IMG/VR virus record: IMGVR_UViG_3300023276_000595
Span: 1-42,507 of that record
Source of the DNA: a virus
Direction: 5' to 3' (one strand)
Length of the DNA stretch: 42,507 bases
How positions within the stretch are numbered: position 1 is the stretch's first letter; the number at the start of each line of letters is the position of its first letter. Shown piece by piece: positions 1 to 6,261 of the stretch. The translations under genes and the position numbers were made by a program. The notes under the pieces are model-generated. The model saw only the letters and a list, made by a program, of their open reading frames with translations. It ran no database searches and was not told where the DNA came from.

Positions 1-243
1 AATGAGTTCCTTATTGAAGGTATTAGCAAGAAAACAGGTAAACCTTACTCTATCCCTAAAGGTATTAACTTTGACGAAACTAACTTTGCTAAAGAGTTAG
101 AAAAACGTTCAGAGGGTAAGCAGCAACCTAAGCAAGAGGTTAAGAAAGAAGCTGCTCCTGTTAAGAAGGAAGAAGCAGCACCTACTACAACTTATGCTGA
201 ACCTATGGAATTTGATGAGGAAATGCCTGACGTGCCATTCTAG
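1..243 (+). CDS. SSB-like protein, C-terminal part (5' end outside window)
   Basis: Reading frame 1 is open from the first base and stops with TAG at 241-243, giving the last 80 residues of a protein. It has a short folded-looking start (NEFLIEGISKKTGKPY), then a Lys/Glu/Pro/Ala-rich linker, and ends in an acidic tail closing with EEMPDVPF. A disordered linker ending in acidic residues plus a terminal aromatic Phe is the hallmark of bacterial and phage single-stranded DNA-binding proteins, where the tail recruits replication partners. The OB fold itself is outside the window, so the call rests on the tail and linker only. It is followed directly by a terminator. Confidence 0.6.
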   Translation, partial: NEFLIEGISKKTGKPYSIPKGINFDETNFAKELEKRSEGKQQPKQEVKKEAAPVKKEEAAPTTTYAEPMEFDEEMPDVPF

Positions 244-265
244 AGTTAATTAAAACTTAAACAAT

Positions 266-306
266 AAAAAGCCAGTTGATAAGAAATTATCAACTGGCTT
301 TGTTTT
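266..306. terminator. Bidirectional rho-independent terminator
   Basis: A perfect 10-bp stem (gccagttgat at 271-280 with atcaactggc at 289-298) has an 8-nt loop. It is flanked by A5 on the left and a T-rich run on the right, so it can work in both directions. It sits between the convergent SSB-like gene (+) and the holin gene (-). Confidence 0.9.
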
Positions 307-316
307 ATCTATAATA

Positions 317-763
317 TTATTTCTTTTTATTAAACTTACTAACTGCTGCTTGTATCAAAGAATCCCCTTTATTTCCCAAGTAGTAAAACGACAAAACCAC
401 CATGAAGGCAGCATTACCTTGCTCTCCGTTGTTCTGTAGTACATCCGCAGACTTCATCATAGCTTCAATTGTGGCTGCATCTGTCATCCAAGGTGCTATT
501 GCAGAGAGAGCCAAGCTACCAACATACTGTGCTGCCCAGACTAATGTAACCACTATAGCAATAAAACGCCTCGCAATTGCACTACCTGATGTTGACTTAA
601 GCCACTCCATATAAACGATATTCCCGTCACGAAGTGCTTTAGCTTTATCCTCTTCCTTTTCCTCGCTACTATAATAGAGCTTATCAATTCCAGAAGAAAC
701 GTTATCTATTAATGAAGCTGCTGCTTTGTCTGAACCGAACAATTTACCTATAAAACCTAGCAT
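317..763 (-). CDS. Holin, 3-TM (gene-transfer-agent type) family-like
   Basis: A 148-residue membrane protein. The N-terminal half is charged and probably cytoplasmic (LIDNVSSGIDKLYYSSEEKEEDKAKALRDG pattern). It is followed by a hydrophobic stretch at about residues 64-90 (ARRFIAIVVTLVWAAQYVG...LSAIAPW) and another near 117-130 (NAAFMVVLSFYYLG). The charged 'tSeEEK...R' start followed by two or three hydrophobic segments matches the Holin_3TM pattern. It lies directly downstream of the peptidoglycan peptidase gene, forming a lysis pair, and is the last gene before the bidirectional terminator. Holins form inner-membrane holes that release endolysin. The family call is from memory of the pattern, not a search. 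Confidence 0.75.
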   Translation of the reverse strand: MLGFIGKLFGSDKAAASLIDNVSSGIDKLYYSSEEKEEDKAKALRDGNIVYMEWLKSTSGSAIARRFIAIVVTLVWAAQYVGSLALSAIAPWMTDAATIEAMMKSADVLQNNGEQGNAAFMVVLSFYYLGNKGDSLIQAAVSKFNKKK

Positions 764-777
764 ATTAGAACCTCCTA

Positions 778-1173
778 TTATAAGATCAACTCTACGTGGG
801 GAAGATCGTGAAAAGTTTGGTCGCTAGTCTTCAAATCTGAATCCCAATCGCCTCCACATCTTACCTTAATACCAAGTTGTCTTGCACGTTCCTTAACAAT
901 ACCTATAAACATATACCATCTACCCTTATCCGACCAATCGATAGGGTATAGTCCAGCATCTATCGCTAAGGACGGCTGTGAGTTGTGTTTGCCGTTAGGG
1001 TATACAACCGTACTCTTACCTTCTTTAAATACCTTACTCTGGGCCTCCTCGTCTCGGTAGCCACATAAGATTGAAATGTCGTAGTGTTCTATTAAACTAT
1101 TAAACAATCTTTGTATCTCAGGGTGGCATGTGACCAACCTATCTTTACTGGATTTTCCGTATTTGTAACTCAT
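778..1173 (-). CDS. Endolysin, L-alanyl-D-glutamate peptidase (M15)
   Basis: 131 residues from the ATG at 1173, which has the upstream sequence cggag; a longer in-frame start at 1269 lies inside the endonuclease gene and is not credible. The zinc-peptidase motifs of the M15/VanY group (T5 and SPO1-type endolysins) are visible. These are H63 followed by D72 in KHNSQPSLAIDAGLYP, and a C-terminal D123-x-x-H126 in FHDLPHVEL. The arginine of GYRDEEAQ (about 40) is also typical. It would cleave the L-Ala-D-Glu bond in host peptidoglycan, and it has no signal peptide, fitting delivery by the adjacent holin. Only 4 nt separate it from the upstream homing endonuclease. Confidence 0.85.
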   Translation of the reverse strand: MSYKYGKSSKDRLVTCHPEIQRLFNSLIEHYDISILCGYRDEEAQSKVFKEGKSTVVYPNGKHNSQPSLAIDAGLYPIDWSDKGRWYMFIGIVKERARQLGIKVRCGGDWDSDLKTSDQTFHDLPHVELIL

Positions 1174-1177
1174 ACTA

Positions 1178-1909
1178 TTAAAACTCCGTTTTGTTAAGCT
1201 TACAATTATCAAAATGCCAACGCCCCATTGCACCCCTACCACCTTCTTTCCCGCAGTGAGGACAAACAACTAAAGGTTTCTTCTTACCTTTGTTTGCCAA
1301 GCGAATTTTATCTTTTGTCTCTTCTGAAAGGTGTTTTCCTTTGTAAAATCCTGTCTTACCTTTGTGAGAGTTACTCATCTTCGCCCTTGATTCCTTAGAA
1401 GGGTGCTTGCCAAAATTGGGATTATTAGCGCCACTCATCTTTTCACTCATTTTTAGTTTAGTGGCTGGTGAGGCTTTCCGTCCAAACAGAGGGGAACTTT
1501 TACCTCTTTTACCATACATCGGGTTTAGTTCACCAGACCTTTGTTCACTCATCTTTTCACGAGTTGCTTCAGAAGCTTTCGTACCTCTGTGTGCTTCTCT
1601 TATTTTATTTTTTGTGTCTTCTGAAAGGAGGCCATTAGCACCTCCGGTTTTTACATTATAGGTGTCCTCTCTACCTATAAATTCTTCATTTACTATCATC
1701 TCTTCTACGTGTTCTATAAGTGCTCTTGAATTTGCCTCTTCGATGACCTTCCTAGTGAATTTAGTTTTTCCGTATTTAGCTACTGCCCTCTTTATCAGTA
1801 AACCACTTCCGTAGTATTCTGTTGCTAAGAATTCTTTCTCAGAACTGTGTATACCTACATAAATCTTACCGTTTACTTTGTTCGTTATCTCATAGCAATA
1901 GTGTCTCAT
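1178..1909 (-). CDS. GIY-YIG homing endonuclease with NUMOD3 repeats
   Basis: 243 residues from ATG 1909 (ATG 1915 is an alternative; AAAGGA is better spaced for 1909). The N-terminus carries the GIY-YIG pattern (YEITNKVNGKIYVGIHSS). The middle has at least four NUMOD3-type DNA-binding repeats: SEDTKNKIREAH, SEATREKMSE, SPATKLKMSE and SKESRAKMSN, each followed by G-x-x-N-P or GK. A putative zinc finger CPHC...HFDNC lies near the C-terminus. This is the architecture of phage freestanding or intron homing nucleases such as Seg and I-TevI types. Its start overlaps by ATGA the stop of a 33-residue ORF and it sits between fibre and lysis genes, as expected for an invading selfish gene. Confidence 0.9.
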   Translation of the reverse strand: MRHYCYEITNKVNGKIYVGIHSSEKEFLATEYYGSGLLIKRAVAKYGKTKFTRKVIEEANSRALIEHVEEMIVNEEFIGREDTYNVKTGGANGLLSEDTKNKIREAHRGTKASEATREKMSEQRSGELNPMYGKRGKSSPLFGRKASPATKLKMSEKMSGANNPNFGKHPSKESRAKMSNSHKGKTGFYKGKHLSEETKDKIRLANKGKKKPLVVCPHCGKEGGRGAMGRWHFDNCKLNKTEF

Positions 1910-2007
1910 AACCATCCTTTAGTTAGCATTGTCCCAAGATCCATACGCTCTCCACGGGCTTTGTACGTGCTCTCAGAGACTAACTCTTGTACTTTAAAGA
2001 ATCTCAT
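1906..2007 (-). CDS. 33-residue ORF; possible truncated remnant of a peptidase-like gene
   Basis: The ATG at 2007 is preceded by a very strong ribosome-binding site (aaggagagatt). The product begins MRFFKVQELVSESTYKARGE and stops after 33 residues with TGA overlapping the endonuclease ATG. The opening 'FKvqELVs...Y..rGE' resembles the N-terminus of small phage M15_3-like peptidase proteins as I remember them. A remnant of a gene cut off by the homing endonuclease is therefore plausible. Alternatively it is just a leader peptide that couples translation of the endonuclease. No function can be assigned. Confidence 0.5.
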   Translation of the reverse strand: MRFFKVQELVSESTYKARGERMDLGTMLTKGWL

Positions 2008-2016
2008 AATCTCTCC

Positions 2017-2229
2017 TTAATTAGTTTCTGTTTCTGGGTAAGGGTATTCTGCTTGAATCTTAAATCGTTCTTCTAAGGCTTTAATTTCAAGATTATCAGC
2101 TTGGTCTTCCTCTCCCATTAAACGTTTAATTCGTGCTTCGTTTAAGAGAGGATCAGTACGTTTGGAGTAAGCTGTTTGTCGATTTGCTTTAACTATTGCA
2201 TGTTGTTCCATTAGTTTAAAATTTTTCAT
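2017..2229 (-). CDS. Small conserved phage protein next to tail fibre
   Basis: 70 residues from ATG 2229 (upstream agggtagga); an in-frame ATG at 2259 would overlap the fibre gene. It shows the pattern AYSKRTDPLLNEARIKRLMGEED...EIKALEERFKIQAEYPYPE. This resembles a family of short phage proteins with 'AY..E.DPLf.e.qR......I...yPYP' that usually sit beside tail or baseplate genes. It is charged, probably helical, and lacks membrane segments. Its role is unknown, possibly tail assembly. Confidence 0.75.
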   Translation of the reverse strand: MKNFKLMEQHAIVKANRQTAYSKRTDPLLNEARIKRLMGEEDQADNLEIKALEERFKIQAEYPYPETETN

Positions 2230-2240
2230 ATGTCCTACCC

Positions 2241-2957
2241 TTATGCTGTTCTCTTCCAACGATATACTGCAATCGATGGTTGAATGTTATTCATTGGAGC
2301 ACTACTACCTCTATTATCGGTTGTCCCTGAGAATGGATGTGTATGCGCTCCTGCCTGCGGCATTGAAAACCATGAACCATCATCGTTGCTTATCGTCCCT
2401 GAATCAAAATCAAACTCTGCATCTTCATTGGCATCTCCTACGAAACGGTTTTGTCCGTTAACAGTATGGTCATGTGCCCCCGCAGAGTCAGTTGTACCAG
2501 AGAAATCATGTGGATGTAAGGCTAATTCAGATTCTGTTTGTACGTGCTTGTACTCCCCCTCCGTATCCCCATCTACCCAAGTTTTGGATTCACTTCGGTC
2601 ATCGGTATACTCTCCAACACCTACTGTAACTAAACCTCTACCGAAGGATTCCCAAGTACCATAACCATACAATGTTGCAGGGTTTGTGCTATCACCTGTT
2701 ATTTCTATAATAGTGCCAACCCTTAGCTCCATTGCTAACTTAGCTGCAACTATCTGCGTAGGTATTAATTCTTCTGTAATATACTTCAACCAATTAGCCT
2801 GATTGTTAAACATATAATTCAATTGTTGATAATTTAAACTTTGTTTACCATACCCTTCATTTGTAACAGGAGAGACAGGGGCTACTTTACTTACAAACCC
2901 ATCCCCTCCTAGATTATCTGTTGCTATTAATAGTATTGGTTCTGTTGGTGCTGCCAT
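2241..2957 (-). CDS. Tail fibre / baseplate protein with gp10-type C-terminal domain
   Basis: 238 residues. The N-terminal part includes YQQLNYMFNNQANWLKYI, a baseplate-attachment-like helix. The C-terminal part has GYGTWESFGRGLVTVGVGEYTDD, then three H-x-H-type motifs (HPHDF, HDHTV, HTHPFSGTTD) and the closing NIQPSIAVYRWKR. That ending (n.qPyiavy.WkR) and the metal-binding HxH loops are typical of short tail fibre or baseplate tips (T4 gp12/gp10 C-terminal type). In those proteins, trimeric domains coordinate iron. The predicted role is host-surface contact. It lies between the DUF2612 baseplate gene and the small protein at 2017. Confidence 0.8.
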   Translation of the reverse strand: MAAPTEPILLIATDNLGGDGFVSKVAPVSPVTNEGYGKQSLNYQQLNYMFNNQANWLKYITEELIPTQIVAAKLAMELRVGTIIEITGDSTNPATLYGYGTWESFGRGLVTVGVGEYTDDRSESKTWVDGDTEGEYKHVQTESELALHPHDFSGTTDSAGAHDHTVNGQNRFVGDANEDAEFDFDSGTISNDDGSWFSMPQAGAHTHPFSGTTDNRGSSAPMNNIQPSIAVYRWKRTA

Positions 2958-3020
2958 TTATATTCTCCTCAAGGTCTCTAAGAGACTTTAATATTCTATT
3001 AAACAAGCTTCGCTTGCTGC

Positions 3021-4040
3021 TTATGTATTCTTAACTGTCTTTGCTGAGGAATGTATCCAGTTTGTCAACAGCCCTTCAACGGAAGACTCTTTTTCATCTG
3101 ATAAACCGTTTGAAAACTCTGTCATCTGATACACACCTACTGTAGTTGTTAGCTCATCATCTGTAACACTTATAATGTATTCACCTAAACCTACTGTGTC
3201 AGGCTTTGTCCAAGTTTTACGTTGTCCTGTGAGGTCTTGAATAAGCGTATAGTTATCTAACAATGTTGTGGTGTTTGTACTGTCAATAATATCTTTTAAA
3301 TCAACTAAGTAAAATGGTACTGCATCTGTCTGAGCTGCCCACAAGTTAGTATTGATAGGGAACATCTCTTCAAGCTGCTGAGATACGTCTTTGTCAGATA
3401 AACAGTTAGCAGGGATAACAACTTCCATGAAATTATTTGAGTCAGGAACACCCTCCACAAGAGTCATTGTGTAAGTGTTATGAGGCGTTGTTCCATTCAA
3501 TGAAGTAGTAAGGGTATTACCAACAACACTGAATATATATTCCCCATTTCCAACACCGTCAGGTTTTAGCCAAGTTTGTTTAACCTCCCCTGCATCGTGT
3601 ATATAAGGAAATATATCCAATACAGTGGTAGTGTTAGATACTTTGATGATTAACGGACTTCTACGTTTAGTTATCAGTGGGTTTTCCCCAAAGAATAATA
3701 TCTTCATCAACGTAACAATATCAGCCCTGCTTGAACCTGTTGTTTGCCTAAAAGACCTCAACTTAATTAAGGCTTTATATTCTGTGTCAGTCTGGTCATA
3801 ACGTAGCAAGCCAATACGTTCACCTAACATATCTAGTATCTTACCTGATGCATTATTTAACTGGCGGAGATAGGCTAACTTAATAACCTCCCCGTCCATA
3901 GTTTCCCATCGAGTACAATACCATCTAGCCAACCTCTCATAATTCTTCTTAGTTTGTAAGAACTGCGGAAGCTCTGCTACACCGTCATCAACAAAATTAG
4001 GATCTAATTGAATATGATTAGCTGCGGGTAAATCACTCAT
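3021..4040 (-). CDS. Baseplate wedge-type protein (DUF2612-like) with inserted repeats
   Basis: 339 residues. Residues 1-130 (LPQFLQTKKN...ARWYCTRWE...LGERIGLLRYDQTDTEYKALIKLR) match the DUF2612 tail protein pattern, equivalent in position to Mu gp48 / P2 gpI. It directly follows the baseplate J gene (8-nt gap). After residue 135 there are two copies of a roughly 45-residue module, at about 136-180 and 256-300. Each has SNTTT/TNTTT, then TW.KPD.VG.GEYI.SV and L-T-T. A partial copy occurs in the tailspike at 6262-8604. The repeats probably decorate the baseplate edge or anchor receptor-binding proteins; that is inference. Confidence 0.8.
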   Translation of the reverse strand: MSDLPAANHIQLDPNFVDDGVAELPQFLQTKKNYERLARWYCTRWETMDGEVIKLAYLRQLNNASGKILDMLGERIGLLRYDQTDTEYKALIKLRSFRQTTGSSRADIVTLMKILFFGENPLITKRRSPLIIKVSNTTTVLDIFPYIHDAGEVKQTWLKPDGVGNGEYIFSVVGNTLTTSLNGTTPHNTYTMTLVEGVPDSNNFMEVVIPANCLSDKDVSQQLEEMFPINTNLWAAQTDAVPFYLVDLKDIIDSTNTTTLLDNYTLIQDLTGQRKTWTKPDTVGLGEYIISVTDDELTTTVGVYQMTEFSNGLSDEKESSVEGLLTNWIHSSAKTVKNT

Positions 4041-4048
4041 ACCTTCTC

Positions 4049-5557
4049 CTAATTGATTTGTATGATCTCTACACGTTCAGCAGCAAGTCTTGGTAGTTCA
4101 CTTGGGTCTGGTGTAAAGTCTGTTGGTGTTGCAGGGTAGCTTAGGTCTGTTTCTTCTTTGACCCGCACAACTAACTGTGTGAACCTCTGAGGATTAGCAT
4201 CAAACACTGCACCAGAAAGTTGCCCAATAAACACAGTACCTCCTACAGGGATGTTACTATTAACTGCTTCCACTGAGTTTTGTATTGCCAATAATTCTGA
4301 AGCTGCAAGAGGTATACCATTCAAAGGTTTATACTCTACACGTACAGACATATTTAGATCAGTTCCACGGCTAAATTGAATAACTTCTGTTTTACCATCC
4401 TCTGTAGCTATAGTGTAAGAGATATCCCCAATGTACTGATTATTAGCTGGTTGCGTGTCATATAACACTTGAGCAATTTCTTCTGTTTCTCCACCAAAGA
4501 TAATAGGCTCTACTGAAACAACACCAGCACTGTCTACATTCTTATCTAAGCTTGCACCTACAACTTCATCAATTGCTAAGATAGCTGCTAAGATAGATGG
4601 GCGCGTACCACTATGAGGTGCATCTGCTTGTTGTGTTGCTCTTACTGCATAAGCTGCATCTGTCTCTACATCACTTCCACTAAAGAAGTTTTCAATGTTT
4701 GTGACAGAGACATAGCCATCTGGTGTTGGTAGGATTGAGTTGATGTTATTAGCTGCTAAGGGATTATACCCTGTTTCAGTAGCTAACACACTATGCTCAG
4801 AGAAACGATTACCAATACGATTAACACCGAATTTTAGTTTGAAAGTTTCTTCTGTACCAACTAACACATACTCAGTTTCCCCATCTACAACAACTGGTGT
4901 GAAGCCTACGTAGAAGCTAACCTCTCCAGCCGTAGAGTTTACGATAATATTTGTTGTATCATTGGGGATTGCTAAATCAAAGAAGGATTTCAAGTTGTTA
5001 AAAAATGTTAGCTTATCTGCATCATCATTCGAAACTAGTGCGTATGTTGCACTGCTAATTAAATTATCAGCATTTGTAACTGTAAATGTGTAAGTACCTG
5101 TAGCTAATGTACCCCCTTCAATCTTATACCCTTTAACAAAGTCACTCATTGTCCGAGAGGTTTCTGCTACATATTGTGCACCTGCAATAGAACTAAAAGT
5201 GACACCTGCAACAATCTCATCAATATTCTCAGAAGTGGAGTCTGTTTCTACAATTGCTGCTCCAGTACCAAATGTTGCTGCATTACGAGGAATGCCTTGG
5301 TAAGCGTACAGTTCATCAAGGAACTCACCTTCTGCTCCGTTAAGAGTTTGAGAGTTGTAAGTTGCTTCTAATTGTTGCCATGATTTAAACTCTCGTCCAG
5401 CTTGCATCTTTGCTAATATACCAGCTACAGAGTTATCACCTACGTTGATTTCGTTTCCAAAATAATCTTTTAAATCTTGTTGAATGCTTTCTATAATTTC
5501 TGTAAGATTGGGACGATAAAAACCCCACTCATTACTTATTCCCCACGGTGTTGGCAT
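4049..5557 (-). CDS. Baseplate J-like protein (Mu gp47 type)
   Basis: 502 residues from ATG 5557 (TTTGGAGACAACAA upstream). The longer frame to 5686 runs into unrelated DNA and lacks a ribosome-binding site. The start MPTPWGISNEWGFYRPNLTE, the segment LNGAEGEFLDELYAYQGIPRN, and the middle TETGYNPLAANNIN, SGSDVETDAAYAVRA are diagnostic of the baseplate_J family. These proteins form the wedge that links hub and fibres. It has its own TGGTATAAT-type promoter upstream. The expected upstream neighbour, the gp46-like gene at 8656, is displaced by about 3 kb of inserted tailspike and rusA-like DNA. Confidence 0.92.
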   Translation of the reverse strand: MPTPWGISNEWGFYRPNLTEIIESIQQDLKDYFGNEINVGDNSVAGILAKMQAGREFKSWQQLEATYNSQTLNGAEGEFLDELYAYQGIPRNAATFGTGAAIVETDSTSENIDEIVAGVTFSSIAGAQYVAETSRTMSDFVKGYKIEGGTLATGTYTFTVTNADNLISSATYALVSNDDADKLTFFNNLKSFFDLAIPNDTTNIIVNSTAGEVSFYVGFTPVVVDGETEYVLVGTEETFKLKFGVNRIGNRFSEHSVLATETGYNPLAANNINSILPTPDGYVSVTNIENFFSGSDVETDAAYAVRATQQADAPHSGTRPSILAAILAIDEVVGASLDKNVDSAGVVSVEPIIFGGETEEIAQVLYDTQPANNQYIGDISYTIATEDGKTEVIQFSRGTDLNMSVRVEYKPLNGIPLAASELLAIQNSVEAVNSNIPVGGTVFIGQLSGAVFDANPQRFTQLVVRVKEETDLSYPATPTDFTPDPSELPRLAAERVEIIQIN

Positions 5558-5587
5558 TTGTTGTCTCCAAATAAAACTTAATAAAAC

Positions 5588-5596
5588 ATTATACCA
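5588..5596 (-). promoter_or_regulatory. Putative late promoter -10 (TGGTATAAT)
   Basis: On the minus strand the sequence reads TTTCATGGTATAATG, an extended -10 element (TGn-TATAAT) without a clear -35, 31 nt before the baseplate J start codon. The same nonamer or a one-base variant precedes four other minus-strand genes (16345, 19232, 33862, 37366). Confidence 0.65.
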
Positions 5597-5654
5597 TGAA
5601 ACGAGGGTAGTTATAAGGGAAGGAGGATTATAGGAAATAAGACTGAACCTTTGA

Positions 5655-5837
5655 GGAATATTAACGCCAGAGCAACGCGCAGACATAGAGCTAGATAAAT
5701 ATGCAGCATTGCTAGTGTGGCAGCTTAAACACGCTAAGATAGGCCGCTACGATGTTAAATCGGCCATTGATAGCGCCGATGAAGATAGCCGTGAAATGCT
5801 TAGAGGTGCGATAAATAAATATAGGGGTATGAGATGA
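5655..5837 (+). pseudogene. 5'-truncated small phage gene, upstream partner of rusA-like gene
   Basis: The plus-strand frame is open for 60 codons and ends with TGA at 5835-5837, overlapping the RusA start as ATGA. Predicted residues include LTPEQRADIELDKYAALLVWQLKHAKIGRY and end INKYRGMR. There is no credible start codon: the frame is closed by TGA at 5652-5654 and contains no ATG until near its 3' end. The amino-acid usage and translational coupling argue that this was a real gene that lost its 5' end when the segment was captured. Its function is unknown. Confidence 0.6.
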
Positions 5838-6220
5838 TAAAACTAACACTTCCGATTTATGGAGTGGTTTCCGCAAAGAATCCCAATAAGTCGCTGACAT
5901 TGAATTGGTATAGAAACGCGCATTATCAATCAGCTAACTCTGCTAAAAAGAGATTTAAAAAGATGATTTTGCCGCAACTGCTATCGCTTGATGCTATAGA
6001 GCCGCCAATTAAGATTAGGTATAAATATTATGCAAAACGCAAAGGGACTGACCTAGATAATTTCTGTTCTGTGTCGCGGAAATTCTTTCAAGATGCCTTA
6101 GTCGAAGCTGGATTGATTGAGGATGATAATTGCGATTTTATAGTTAAATCAAGCGAAGAATACGCGGGAATTGACAGGCAAAACCCGCGCATTGAAGTTT
6201 TTATTGAGCAGTTAGATTGA
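5834..6220 (+). CDS. RusA-family Holliday-junction resolvase-like protein
   Basis: 128 residues, start ATG 5834 overlapping the upstream stop. The C-terminal half shows the RusA pattern: KRKGTDLDNFCSVSRKFFQDAL (catalytic-type D-x-D at 'TDLDN'), LVEAGLIEDDN (second acidic pair) and IDRQNPRIEVFI. RusA enzymes resolve four-way junctions during phage recombination and replication. It lies on the plus strand inside the minus-strand structural operon, without an evident promoter of its own, and has a higher-GC texture than its neighbours. It appears to be part of an inserted segment (about 5600-8650), and expression is uncertain. Confidence 0.8.
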   Translation: MIKLTLPIYGVVSAKNPNKSLTLNWYRNAHYQSANSAKKRFKKMILPQLLSLDAIEPPIKIRYKYYAKRKGTDLDNFCSVSRKFFQDALVEAGLIEDDNCDFIVKSSEEYAGIDRQNPRIEVFIEQLD

Positions 6221-6261
6221 AAGCAAAAAGGCGGCTCGATAAGCGATCCGCAGAGGATTGG

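Noticed and set aside
5712-5900. Minus-strand 62-codon ORF antisense to the rusA-like gene.
   Set aside because: It is a shadow of the coupled plus-strand pair, which has an ATGA overlap and a recognisable RusA product.
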